From the NCBI GenBank assembly GCA_963377175.1, contig CAUJNA010001240.1, positions 33,515 through 97,514 of the forward strand: 64,000 bases of DNA. The letters run 5' to 3'. The position numbers and the translations under genes were made by a program. The notes under the pieces were generated by a model that saw only the letters and a list, made by a program, of their open reading frames with translations, was not told where the DNA came from and ran no database searches. Positions 42,001-56,500 of this stretch are shown here, piece after piece. Each line of letters opens with the position of its first letter. Position 1 is the stretch's first letter. Source of the stretch: Effrenium voratum. Lineage: Eukaryota > Sar > Dinophyceae > Suessiales > Symbiodiniaceae.

Positions 42001-45000
42001 AGTTGAAATGCTGGAGTTGACTGTGGATGTGTGGCTGCGCAACTTGCAATCCAGGCATAAACGGGATAAGCCTCATTCCGAACTCAAACCATGGCGTAAC
42101 GGTGTCCGTCTGCCTTGCAAAAACTGTGCAACAAGGGGTCCCAATTGAGGAAACATGCATTCAGGCCAACCCTGCTGGTTCCTAACCCTACCTTTCATCT
42201 CCGCCCAAAACAAAGTGACTCAAAGAGACTCAACTTGGACCCTGTGACATGGAAATCAGGGGCCCTCCTCACAAGGTCCCTCACCCAAACTCAAGTGAAG
42301 AATTGGAAGCGGATCCTGCTGCGTTGATACCAAAGTTGCACACCAAGAGTCAACTTGCTGCCCGGTTTATGACAACGAATTATTTCGTCCTCATGGTGAC
42401 CAGCATGAAACCTTTCACATTGGTGTACCCAAACCCGGCTTACGTTTGGCCTACAAGGATGGCGATGACGATGTATTCTGGCTTCATGACACGCCTTTTC
42501 CGAAACTAGCCTGAGTCATTGGCTAAGATATGTCTAGCCAAGCAAACCGACGGTCTCCTAGCAATCAGATAGTTGCTTGAACATGTCGTGCCTATGACTT
42601 TGAATGGGGCAGCTCCAAAATGGTGAGCGACGTCCACAACACTGTAGATGGGCCAAATTCTGCACCAGTTCGGGTGATTGAAGCCATAAACAATTTTCCC
42701 AGCCGGTGCGAAGTGGATTCTGTCCATCTGCAGTGGGGTCAGTTGAAAAACAAAGTCCATTGTGTTTTGGGGCGAAGAATCCATCCACCCGAAAACCCGG
42801 AAGAAAGAAAACCAAGAAAGGAACCGCAAAGAACCAATCCACCCGCAAATTGGGGGGGGGGGGGAAAGAAAGGCACCGAAGGGGGTGACAGTCACAAAAC
42901 CTCCGAAACGCGGATCAGATGATCGACGGCCGAAGAATTCTGAGTTCAACGCCAGACACTCCTTCCACGTAGTGCGCCTGCGAATCAGAGAGACTAGACG
43001 CAAATGGGCTCCGGCTCCGCCATGTTTGGGGGGAGAACCCCCCCTTTCAAAAGGAAACCACACATTATTTTTTGGGGGAACCGAAAAGAAAACTGAGAAA
43101 CGACCCTAGAGAAAATCTTGTACATGCACGCATATAGCATACCAAGTGATTCCATGTCCATGTCTAGGCAACCAAGGGTTTCAATGCCTGGTTTCCCACT
43201 GTAGGGATAACTGGGATGCACTTGGATATCTTTTTAGATACTTACTGTTGAGTGTTACATATGACATGCTACCCTTAAACCGCTTTTTGAACAGAGGTTA
43301 GAGGGAATTATGACATTACCCTTCAGCACTTATTCTGTGAGATCGAAGTGGGAATGCCTATGAACTTTGTCACTATCAAGTGTGCTCTCTTGATATCACA
43401 GAAAGTGAGACAAGTACGTCTTCAGATAAGCCGGTCCTCGATATTGCCTAGACTGATTGACAAATCTGAGGCTGTACTTTTTGTTTGACCGGGGAACATG
43501 GCGAAGGGGGGCCCTTTATTGGCGCTCTGATCTGCCGAAGGGTGTCCCAAAATTTTCGGGACCCGCGGTGAACAGACGCAACAAAACCAAAACCGATCTC
43601 TTTGGGGGGCCCTTCCGCCCTTTTCAAGTACGTAGGGGCTTCACAACTCCCTGACTTTGACCCATCCCTAAAACTCGGATTCACATTGGAAAATCCAGTG
43701 TCGTTTGGCCCAACTAACAATTTGGCCCGTCCCCAACCCCCCCCCCCCGCCAGTATGTTGGCAAGAAGCTTTGTCTTTGCAGCTCACTAAAAGGTACCGG
43801 GTATTTACCCACCCGCAAGTCGAAGTGGTTTTACCCCCGCCAACATGGTGAGAACACCCTCTCAAGAGCACCCGCTCAGCCCTGCGCACACGCGCGCCAA
43901 ATGGTAAGAACACCCGCTTAAGTGCACCCGCTCAGCGCTGCGCACACGCACGCCAACTCGGCACTGCGCACGCGCATGCCAAATGGCAAGAACACCCGCT
44001 GAAGTGCACCCTCTCGGCACTGGAGACACGCATGCCATATGGTAAGAACACCCGCTGAAGTGCACCCGCTGGTCACTACACACACACATGCCAAATGGTA
44101 AGAACACCCGCTGAAGTGCACCCGCTCAGTGCTGCACACATGCATGCCGAATGGTAAGAACATTCGCTGAAGTGCACCCTCTCGGCACTGCGCACACGCG
44201 TGCCACATGGTAAGAACACCTGCTGAAGTGCACCTGCTTTGCGCTGCACACACGCATGCCAAATGGTAATTAAGAACCGCTCAAGTGCACCCGCTCAGCA
44301 CCACACACGCATGCCAAGTGGTAAGAGCACCCGCTAAAGTGCACCCGCTTTGCGCTGCACACACGCATGCCAAATGGTAAGAACACCCGCTGAAGTGCAC
44401 CCGCTTTGCGCTGCGCACACGCATGCCAAATGGTAAGAACACCCGCTGAGGTGCATCCGCGCAGCACTGCACACACGCATGCCAAATGGTAAGAACACCC
44501 GCTGAAGTGCACCCGCTTTGCGATCACACACGCATGCCAAATGGTAAGAACACCCGCTCAAGTGCACACGCTCAAGTGAAACAACAAACAACCCAGCCCA
44601 CGAAGGCGGCGGATTTCAAGTTCCACTGGGATAGGACATGTCTCCAGCTGGTGCCCCGGCTTCTGGCAGCCCAGACATCGTCTCACTGCCACGTGTCCTG
44701 ACTAGAACAAAAAATACGCGGCTTTACTCTGAATTGAGTTAGTTACCGGGATGTTCAAAGACCCACAAAGATGCGCGTTTGTCAAACTGCCTGGGAATTC
44801 AACCACAAAAACCCAAGACAGGCAAAAAAACGCGCGGGTGGGTATGTTCCCGGCGCGCACTAAAATGACCAGAAACAAAGAAGCAATAACAGAAAAAGAA
44901 CATGCACCAAGACTAGTCAACATAGATCGGGCTTCCCCGCTTCCCCGTATTTCCCTGTCAAACATCACACCCAAAGCAACCTCATATTGCAGCCTCCAAA

Positions 45001-48000
45001 CGTCGAGCACCTCTCAGTGGAGTTCTGTCGAATCCCCCCTGCCCCCTTGATAGCCACGGGGCCTTGGTTGGCACAAGAGAAACCAAAGGGAAACTCATTT
45101 TGAGGGTGTTGGGATTGATTATTGACCAAGCAAAGGGAAGAAAGCTGAACAAAGTGCCAGCTAAGCAGCTTTCTTCCTGAGGGTACCCTTCTTACGTTTG
45201 ACGTTGGACCAACCGAAGTGAACGGTGCCAGCTAAGCAGTTTCAACTCTGAGGGTACATGCTTGACCAAACGACGGGAACGCCATTTTGAGGGTGAGACA
45301 AGCCCCAGGTGCCATGTCCACTTTCAGTTTTTTTGCCCCAACTTGTCCAACCTTCCCAGTCCCTCAAGTTTGCCCCCCAAAAAAAGGACAAATCTTGTGC
45401 CACAAAATATGGATGGACCTCTTCTTGGACCCCCTTTTTGTTGGCGGGGCCATAACCCGTGCCCCTAAGGGGCAACCCATTTTTGACCACCCCCCCCCCC
45501 CCAACTCTCCACCGAGGCGCGTCACGTCTGAGCCGCCCGCGAAGTTGACCAAAGGCCAGAGCATGCCGATCCTGGTGGCCGCTGCTTCCCCCCCCCCTCC
45601 GCGAGTGTCCCACAAAAAGGGAGGGGGTCGGGGGGGCGGGGGACCGTTTTAGTGGTCAAAAGGTTCCAGGGCGATTTGCGTTTTTTGCCATGTGCTTCGT
45701 CGGGAACAAAGGGGATATCCCAATGCCGACCGGACGAGAACCCAGGTATTGATGGAGTCAGACGAGAAAGCAACGGTGTTTCAAACTACCAATGCCAAAG
45801 AGGGACCCGAATGGAACGATGCCGCGAGGACAACTCTTATGTTGCTGGTGACCGATAGGCAGGGAACCGGTTTCGGGGATTCCCCAATTGAAAGGAAACC
45901 AAGTCGGGGATGGCTTCTAGGGTGTCATTCCGTGTCTTGTTTCCTGCAGAGAAACAGCAAGTAAATACTGTCAGTGACATCAAAAGGACTTGACTACCAT
46001 GTTCCCAACCAGAACTCCGATCGGTAGCTCCTGAACCGCTCTCTCTGAGTCCGGCTCCCTTCCAAGCCCTAGCTAGTTGAAACTCACTTGAGTCACTTGC
46101 TCAAAACCCGAGAAATTACAATGGTCGTAATCCCAGAACCATGCTTACAGACTTAAGAAGGCGGGGTTTTCCGCAGCTATTTTTATGGCAGGGGGATTGT
46201 CCCCTTAACCTTCATCTACCCGAATCGGTTTTGGGCACGTGGGGTTCGCACTTGGGACCGACGGCTGGGGAAGGCAAACCGTGGACCACGTTTGCTTTTG
46301 CTGCCTGGAACTCCATTCTTCTCGGATTGGGATTTCAAACCACCAGCTGGACTGGATGTTTCGTGAGATGCGGGGCTGTTTTTTTGTTGCCGTTGGTGCC
46401 CCCTCTCTTCTTGTGGCTTTAAAAGGAAACCAAGAGCAACACCACCCAGCCGCTGCACGGATGGGAGCCCCCAGCTTTTTTTCCACCCACCGGGGGACTC
46501 GAAATCGGAACTCCGCAGCCAGGCCACATGAGGCCCCGCGCCATGGTGGCGAGGAGATACAGCATGATCAGCCACCCGAAATCCGCCCACTCCACCTTCC
46601 TCGGGTTTCTTTTTGGGGGGGGTTGCTTGTTTGTTTGCTAGGGGTACCCTTCTGGTTGGTTCAGTGGTTGGTTGGTTGGTTGGCTGGCTGGCTGGTTAGT
46701 TTCCTTCCTCGAGATGTTGTCTCACCAGAAGTGTTCACCGATTGAACACATGGAAGGCTCCTTTGTTGTTTGGAATACCCCCAAAAACTGGACTTGAATT
46801 ATCCTTCCTCGGGAATTGTTTGGATTTGTCAGCTTCCCTCCAATTGGCGGTTTGGACCGGTGGTTTGGTGGTTTTCAGTTTACACTTCCTCGGGAGTTGT
46901 CTCACAGTACCACATGGAAGGCTGCCCCCCCCCAAAAAAAAAAAAAAAACAAAACTTGGTTTCCTCCCTCGGGATTTTGTTGGCGTGGTTTTGCTAGACA
47001 AGTACCCTTTCCCCAAGGCTAGGGCCAAAAGGAAAAAAAGGAGAGCCAGCAACAAGGTGGTACCCCGCGTTTTGCCACGCGCAACTTGTTAAGCGCAAGC
47101 TCAGCGCTTCTTGCAGCTCTAAGCTTCTTGCAGGACTCATAGGAGAAGACTCCGCAGAGCGTGAAGAGCACCGTATTCCCGAAATACTCCATGGCGTGCC
47201 ACACGGCCCCCAGACCGTCCTGTCAACTGGTGGCCCTTAAGCCCCCTGGCACCAGAAAAAAACGGAAAAAACTTCAAATACAGACGTCTCCTTTTTGATC
47301 TCCTCACCAAAATCATGGTGGCTGGGGGGGAGGGAGGGGAGGGGGAGGGGAGGGGCCTTATTTAGAGCCTTTTTTGGCTCCCTCCCTCCCACCCCAGCCC
47401 CCATGACAAAAGCTGGGGGCTCCCCAAAACAACATGGAGGGGGTGTCTTTCGGGCCGTGGCAAGAGGAAAAATGGCACCCTTCCTTGGTTGAATTAAAAA
47501 AATGATAACACCTGCCCAAAGACGTCTCTTCTTGGAGGAAACCCCTTTTTAGGATCGGTTGCAAGGGGTCCATGGGTTTCCTATAATTTCTCCATGGGTT
47601 GTCCATGGGTTTGCCATAGGTTTCCCGTGGGTTTCCCATGGGTTTCCCATGGGTTTCTCCACAGATTTTGCGTGGGGGGCACAGGAAAACGTTGAACCAT
47701 CTAGGCGGTTTGGCCTTGTGCACCACCAAAGGCGTGGCGTATTTGCTGATCATCAAGGCCGCGAAGATGGTGGCGAGCACTCCGCTCACCTCGGGTTTTG
47801 TATCGCATCGCATCGCGATGGTTGGTGAAGATACACCAGTCTAAGGGCTGTGGGAAATGGAATCCACTTCTGTGATAGAACAAAAACGGGCCTCCCCAAA
47901 GACTACCCCCCCCAAATAAAAACAGAGGGGATTGTCCTGTATCACAGAAGTGGTTGGAGAAAGCCCATTGATCCCACAACCCTTGTCTAAGACGAGAACA

Positions 48001-51000
48001 AACCACAGGCCTGCGCTTTCGGCCGCTTTCGCCGCGCGGATCCAAGCGAATGGCCAAGTCACCTTGAGCTCATTCTCGCCCACGAAGAAGCTAATGTAGG
48101 CAATGGTGATGGTTAGGGCCACCTTCCAAAGCCGAAAAATGAACCCAACTTTGGGGGGGGACCCCTTCTTGGTTGGCTTTAAAGGGAAAAAGAGGAAAAC
48201 CGCCGGGGGGTCTGATTCCTAAAAAATGTCATACTCAGTTGTCTTGCGGTCTGCTACACATTCACAAAATAGTACTCTCCCGCCCACTGAATGGAACCAC
48301 GGGATCCCGTGACGAGAATGGTCTTCCGGCACCCAAGTCAGGTTCCATATTGGTTGGGAGGGTAAATCAAAGATCAAAGGATTGATTCATGTAGTGTCCC
48401 ATTTAAGAGGGGAGCCCGCACTTTGGGCGGAAACACACCCCAATTGCAGTCATATTAGTCCGGAGGTGACATTACATACAAAACACAAGAAACCGGCCGT
48501 CTGATACCATTTCCCTGTGTAGTAGGCAACCAAGAGAACCACCCTTTGAAACACCAAAAGCAAATGGCTCGTTCTGGTTCCTGGTTATGCAAAATAGCCC
48601 TTTCTGTGGCACCAAAGTGGGATTCCCATCCCCCGCATTTCCGTTGCTACTCATGCATCAGATGATATGACACAAAGGGGTCGAACAATGTGCCTGTCGC
48701 TTCACACAGACAAGCTCGTATCCTCTCCCCCGGCCTGCACGAGGGAGTCCGTGTGGACGAGGCGGTCGGAAGCCAAGGACATCCATCCTCAGAAAAATCC
48801 GCATAGCTCACTCCCTGAGTAGATTCGCCCACAAAAAATGGTCTGAACTTGTTGTGTACCACCATAATAATCGTCCCAAAAGGTATCAAGTCCAGAAACT
48901 CGGGGAGTGAGGTTCCCCTCTTTTCAGACAAGCCCATGGGGCAAACGGAGTCCAACATTAAACACAAAGCGCGGGTATTGCGTGCCCCGTGTTCCAATTT
49001 CGCGGAGAAGCCGTGGATAAGCCGAAGAAACTGGACCAAAGACAAGCCCCATGAACCCAGCCACACTTTTGAGACTCGATGCTTTCTAAACCACGGCTAT
49101 ATCCTCCAACTTCTAGCATTTCTATTGGCTTATCCCATAAAACCCCAGGGGGTAGCTTCGGTTTGGAGTGCAAACCCTCTTGGACAAACGCAACCACATC
49201 TTTCGCCGTGTCCGAAAAGTTGGAACCCTGCAAATACGTCCATAAACCCCGACAACCCACAAAGCCAAAAAGTCGAACAAACAACACCCACCCTGAAAAG
49301 CGAAAAGAATCCTTACTATTATTATTATTATTATTCAAAAAAGGAACAAAGAAATCCTTGAAAAAAGGAAAACACACATCCTGAAAAAATGGCCCTCCGT
49401 CAATTCCAACTGCCGCGGCACGGGCCCCGATCAGGCCGCAGACCGCCCCGAAGAGGATGCCGCCCGCCGCCAGCTGCAGGAAGCGGACGAGGATGATGCC
49501 GGCGCCCGCCTCTTCTCCTGGCCATGGCTCAAAACCGATGGTATGGGACTCCCTTGTTTGGTGGTTTTCAAACGGAATCAAAAGGACGCCCATCCATTTT
49601 GGTGGTCCCCCAAAAAGAAGACCCATATGGCCATGTGTCAAAACCCAAATCGTACCCCCAGTGAACATCCCAATCCAACCACTAAAATAAAGTCTATGGG
49701 TAGTGAATTCACCAATCCCCAAAATGGGATCCCAAAACGGTTTTGACCCACGACCTCCTGGAAAAACCGAAAGCGCGGTGAGTGACCCCTACCGCGCGAG
49801 CACTGGAGGCTGGTGGAGTCACTGGAGGTCAACTTGAAGTGACTGGACTGGAAATCCCTCACCTTGGTTCTTGGTTGACGTTTGAAGGGGAGCCAAAATT
49901 GTTCAAAAATTGTAGCAGTTCAGTGGATTTGGAGTTCAACCACTAAACCACAATAAGCAAAAATGTAAGATGTGTCCCAACAACCACCATGTACCGCGAC
50001 CCCTACAGCGAGACCCCTAACCTTGGTTAACGTTGGAAGGGGAGCCAATATTGTTCAAAAATTGTAGCAGTTCAGTGGATTTCGAGTTCAACCACTAAAC
50101 CACAATAAGCAAAAATGTAAGATGTGTCCCAACAACCATGATGTACCGCGACCCCTACAGCGAGACCCCTAACCTTGGTTAACGTTGGAAGGGGAGCCAA
50201 TATTGTTCAAAAATTGTAGCAGTTCAGTGGATTTCGAGTTCAACCACTAAACCACAATAAGCAAAAATGTAAGATGTGTCCCAACAACCACCATGTACCG
50301 CGACCCCTACAGCGAGACGCCTACCCTTGGTTGACATTGGAAGGGGAGCAAAAATTCTCAAATTCTAGCAGTTCAGTGGATTTGGAGTTCAACAACTAAA
50401 CCACAATCAGCAAAAACGTAAGATGTTTCCCAACAACAACCATGTACCGCGACCCCTACAGTGACCCCTACTGCGACCTATACAGCGACCCCATACAGCG
50501 ACCCCATACAGCGACCCCATACAGCGACCCAATACAGCGACCCCTTCAGTGACCCATTCAGACCCCTGCAGTGACCCCTACCGCCTTGGTGGATGTTGCA
50601 AGGGCAGCAAAAAAATACTAAAACAATAGCGCAGTTCAGTGGATTTGGAGTTCAACCACTAAACCACAATAAGCCAAAATGTTACATGTTTCCCAACAAC
50701 AACCATGTACCGCGACCCCTACAGTGACCCCTACCGCGACCCCTACCGCGACCTATACAGCGACCCAATACAGCGACCCCTTCAGTGACCCATTCAGACC
50801 CCTGCAGTGACCCCTACCGCCTTGGTGGATGTTGCCAGGAGATCAAAATCTAAAACAAAACAAAAAAAACAGTTAAGTGGATTTGGAGTTCAACCACGAA
50901 ACCACAGTAAGCAAAAATGTAACATGTTTCCCAACAACAACCATGTACCGCGACCCCTTAAGTGACCCCTACAGTGACCCCTACCGCGACCCCTACAGCG

Positions 51001-53267
51001 ACTCCTACAGCGACCCCTTCAGTGACCCCTTCAGCGACCCCTACAGCGATCCTTCCAGCGACCCGTTCAGACCCCTGCAGTGGCCCCTACACGTGACCCC
51101 TACGGTGACCCCTCCCCTACAGCTACCCTTATGGTCACCCCTATAGTTATCCTGCCGCTACCCTCATAGTTCCTACTATAGCCACTTGGTGATAGCAATG
51201 GTGATGGTGATGAAGAAACTCATATTGTTCTGATTCTATTTCACATTCAGTCCCCTTAAAAGGAGGCCCCACCGAGTCGATCCCTTGCAGTCGATCCATC
51301 TTCGTTTTTGGGCTCTCAAAGGGTTTGCTCGGTGACCTACCTACCATACAGGTAAGTGGACGCACTGGGCAATGCGACAATGAGATTGTGAGGTGCTCAA
51401 CAACCACCTTCAGTCCTGATATTGGGACGTGTGTAGTTATTCAGCCCCTCGTATTGCTACCCTCCATGTGAGGGGTTGTTCGCCAAATATATGAGCCATG
51501 TTCAAACTCCTTATTGCTTCCTTACCAGGAATCACTATTATCATGGTTATTGAGGATTACCATGCGGACCATCCCTGTTCACCCTGAGCCAGTGGGCCAA
51601 ACTGGGCTTGACTAGCTACCTGTGTAGCTAGCGACTTTCCTGACCAAGGGAACCTTGGCTACCTGGAAAACGGAATTGGATAAAGGAACCCAAAGGATCA
51701 GTTCTATACGTTTTTTCTCTGGCAAAAGGTCTGCAGCAGACGCTTGTAGGTTTGAATTGAAAAAAATGTGTCCAAAAGGTCGAAGGGACGAAGGGCGGTT
51801 CGAGGCTCGACAGCTCCTTTCATGAAGTCGTAGAAAACAAGCCACACGACGATGGCGACCCCATCCTTGCTTCGGTTTGTTGCGATCCGCCGCGAAAACG
51901 AGGAAGGGATGCCGTTGTCCTTTCTAAGGGGGCTGGTGGGATATGTTCAAAGGAAACCAACATGCAACGAGGCATGTGTACCACGATTCAAGCCAACTAT
52001 TGTGAAGCCAACAGGATTGAAAGTCATATTGAAACAAAGCAATTGACAAGCATAAAGAATCGAACTCTGACTAGTTTGGGCACAGACCGAAACCCGACAT
52101 CGACTCCAGGGACTAGATCCGAGTTGGCTAGGTCAAACATGCCGGAATGCGACCGCCACAAGCCAAATGAGCAATTTTAGATCACCATCCAACTCAGACA
52201 ACTCGAAGGAGACTGCCCTAACCTACACTAAGTTGGCGGATATCGCCCTGTGTATAAACTTCAACTTGTTTGTTGAGTGGAAAAGAACACTGGCAGTCAA
52301 AGTAAGGATCGACTCCAAGAATGCCAACCCTGCAAATAGCGGTAAGTGCTTAAAGTGCGTATTCTCCTTTTTTCCCCTACTGGCAAAGTTTAGGGCATCC
52401 ACCCTACGCCTTCATTATTTTTGGGGGAATGTGCCGAACATGGGGGTGGCAACCTATCACATGCGAGTCATAATCAAGAATTGAAAAGGCGGAATTGTCT
52501 GCACCCATAGCTGGCTGGCTGGGATTCTCCCGTACCTGCCAGTACCCGGGTTTTGAGCGCTGGACTCATGTACATGGAGGTTGATCAATATTCCCTTCGG
52601 CCCCCAAATGGCCATTGGGTTGAAAACATGTTCCATATCTTCTTCTCGTTTCCAGACCAATGGTCATCCCATGCATCACGGAGCTTTGGATCAACCCCCA
52701 TGTCCAAAACCTGTGAGGGATCCCATTACATGTTAATTTAGGGAAAACCCAGAATATGAACTGCCACATTTAGGGAAGACCCCAATCCCACAACTCACAG
52801 TCTTATTGATGAACATCACAGTCTCCCATTTTTATTGTGGGTTTCCCATTTTTATTTGGTTTGATTCCTGTTGTGAATTGTTGGGGTGGGTTTGTCTCAC
52901 AATAGGAATCAAGTCGCATTGAGCAAGGACTCCCCGGCGATCTGCATGGTGAGCACACGGCTCGCGCCCATCTCCTGGCACCAGATCTCCAATCCGACGA
53001 TCCCAGCCGCGGAGGAGGATATCCATCAGGTCACCCGCTGCTTGAAAGGGAAATGATGGAACGCGAAAAGGACAAATTGTAGCCGGCCGAAACAGACAAT
53101 AATCAAGGCTAAGTCTGGCAGCTAATGTCCTAACTCTTCCTAAATGCGTGCAGAGGTCCCTAACACCCCCGGGTAAATCCATGGTACAGCTGAGGCTTGG
53201 TACTCCGCAAGGCCATATTTGGGCCATACTTTCGAGGGGCCCTGTGGTAAGAGCAACCCAAAGGCAA

Positions 53268-53300
<33 letters not shown>

Positions 53301-53417
53301 CAGAGACAGAGACAGAGACAGAGACAGAGACAGAGACAGAGACAGAGACAGAGACAGAGACAGAGACAGACACAGAGAGAGAGAGAGAGAGCGAGCGAGA
53401 GAGAGAGAGAGAAAGAC

Positions 53418-53502
<85 letters not shown>

Positions 53503-56500
53503 GAGAGTCGGCTGTGGGTGATTGACCTGTGCGAAGCACCTTTCTGGGAAACTCGTTTTTTGGTAGGAATCGGACCTCACCCTAAAATGGGCGCAACAGT
53601 TTTCCTGTTGGTTTCCCTTTAAATCAACCCCAAAAGCGGTCCCCTCAAAAGATTGGCACAGCCCTGTTTGGACTTTCGCTTGCCAGTACCAAGGGAAGTT
53701 CCGACATGTACTGGGAATCCAACTCATGGATTTGGATATGCGTCAAATCAGTCACCATCAGGGGACTGCAGGCTTTGGTCCATGTTTCCATGAACCAGGG
53801 CAACTTCTATTTTTCACCCTCAGCCATATCATCAAGCAAGTCATTTTCACACGAGGCCTCATGGTTTCAAGGCGAAAGTGGCAGGCACGATTCGTTGGCT
53901 TCTGGGTGTAAACGTTTAGTCCATTGACGGTGCGTGTCGCCGAAAAGTGTGATTGGAAGATACTTAGGGGAAACGGCCGACGGACGGAAGCCACCACTTG
54001 AAGCCAAAAGGCTTCCCAAAAAGTCCACGTTCAACGACCACCTTGGTCATTGATTTCCACATCAAAACATCAAAAGGCCAAGCCAAGGATCCCGGTTGCA
54101 ATGCCATGATTGAGGGCGCACTGTTGGAGTACAAGGGGAAAACGCAACTGTGGATGGACAAAAACAACATCACACCAAACATGGATGAAGCGCTATGAAT
54201 ACCATAAGCAAGAGGTTTTCGAACAGGCGCCGATCGGCGCCAGTAGAACCAAGCTGAAAGGGGGTGCCAGTCGGGCAACTTTTTGTTTGGGATGGTCTGT
54301 GTTCCTTTTGGCCTTTTCAACAGCACGTCGAAAAGGATACCCTGAAAATGGAGGTGGGCGTGTCTCTTTTTGGAACATGGACCCCCAAAATGGTGGCGTT
54401 CCTCTTGGTTCTTCATTACCAGAACTTGGTTCTGTCGGTTCAAACTGATCCTTAGCCAAAAGCCCAACTTGTTAAATGGAAACGCCACAAGACAAATAGT
54501 TCCCCCCCACAAGAAAAAAAATAACCTAGAAACCTTTTTTGGGGTGCTTCTTTTTTTCGGAAACCCGGGTTTTCCTTTTGGCTCCCCTTGAAAACGCCGC
54601 CAGATGGCCCCATCTCCCCCGCGACTCCTTGAGAAGGCCCACCACGGCCACCGGATCCGTGGCGGCCAGCACGGAGCCGAAGGCCGCGCACTCGTAGGCC
54701 GTCCAGCCTCGCTCTTGCGAGATTTTGCTGAGGTTAGATATTGAAGAAGTTCTGGTAAGGTAATAAGTTAGATATTGCTTTCCATACTAGTAAGCTTCCA
54801 AGGTTTAAGCTTTTTGTAGTCTCATTTTTAGATATTACTGGTCCGCCATTTTGAGACGACCATTCTAAGACTTTTGCTAAGGTTTCTGCATTTTAATGAG
54901 GAAAGATATTATGAATCCAGATATTACTAGGTCAATCTTGATGAACTTTTAAAATCTAACCTACATTTTTTGGGGGGGGGTAGGGGGCCCCTCCAGAAGT
55001 GGTCTGATTCCCCACGAAACCTGGATATGGGGTCAACATTAAAGGGAAACCAAAAGGAAAGCAATAAAATGGGCCCCCATTCTGAAAGACATCCATTTGG
55101 GTCTCTGCACTGTTCACCAAACTCAACCGGTCAACCCCATGTCAGTCTTGTTTCGAGCATCACACCCATGTGAGTTGCAATCAAAACCTGGTACTAAAAT
55201 GGTCTACCCAGAACCATGTACAGGATTAACAAAGCGGCCGCAGCTATTTATGGTTGGGATCGTGCCTTACTAACCTTCATCTACCCGGGTTTGATTGTGG
55301 CTCATGTCCAGATCTGTGCAAAATCTCCCACGTGCCCCGTTTAGAGACCTCTGAGCAAGTCCAAAAGGGGGAGCCTTTTAGCGACGGGTACAACACTGAC
55401 GGCTCCGATATGGGCTTGGATTTATTCATTTTTTCGGGGACCCCAAAGTGGATGGGTGTCCTTTTGGTTCCCCTGTAAACCCACCAAACAAGAGAGTCCT
55501 TTCCAAAAACGAAAGATCCATATCGCTGTTGCCAAAAAGTGGGTATGGCTCCCCAGAAAAACCTCTCGTGTTGACCACGTCAGCCTCGAATTCTTGCCGA
55601 GGAGCCGTATGGAAATATGAACTTTGCGACAACGAACATCAGGGCAGTGCCAATGAGCACCCCTGGTCCTTAGCCGCAACTCGTGTGGCTCGAGAGGAAG
55701 CGGCAAGGCTCAAAGGTCCACCAGCAGGGAAACCCACACAAAAAGCTGAGCTTCACCACTAAATGGGACATGTCCCCAATTTAAGTCATTTTGGGGCCTT
55801 TCACGGAGTATTGATCAAGCCATGATAAAGCCAGCTTTCACATGACAGTTATGCAGAAGCTTACGCAGATTCCACACTCGCTGCCAGCAAGGCATGTCAC
55901 GGGAAGAGGTGAATCTACTGATTTGACCGCTGGGGCAGCCCTCGGCGCGCTGTGTTTCTTCAAAGATGCTCTGACTCAACTTCCTTAGGAGTCCCATGTT
56001 CCTGGGCTGTCCAAACTGATCACCTGCTTAAAGCTTAACTTGTGGGTTAAATGCAAACCCAACCACCTTTCACCAACTACAAACCACTAAGAAACTAAGG
56101 AACCGCATGGCTGGTACCACCAAGGTTCGCAGAGTTGCTTGAATCCAAGGACCCTCTGTACCTTTGAGCAACCCTGAGCACCCCTTTAGGGGTTTTCATC
56201 TGATCCAGAAGCTGAAGTTGGATGCCCCAACATCTTGCCAGTAAACCAGGCATATCCCAACCACAAAACCATGGTACAGGCGTCCTCGTTGCCTTATCTG
56301 GGTGTGTCTCTTTTAGGGGACCCACAAAATGGCAGTTTGTCTTGTTGGTGTCCTTCAAAACCATTAAAAGAGAGGGGACAACCCCCCAAAAACAAGACAC
56401 ACACATACACACTTAGGGCAGCCGCCGTATGTTTGACGCAACATGCATCCCGCCTGCCAAGATCGCACATTGTGCAGCCGTCCGCTGGAAGTCGTGCCAA

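Noticed and set aside
50877..51146. 89-codon plus frame DPYSDPYRD
   Set aside because: Artefact of the 12-bp array.
52832..53727. 195-235-codon minus frames of LSLSLS and CLCLCL repeats
   Set aside because: Artefact of the GA/GACA array. The left end overlaps exchanger exon 9 in another frame.
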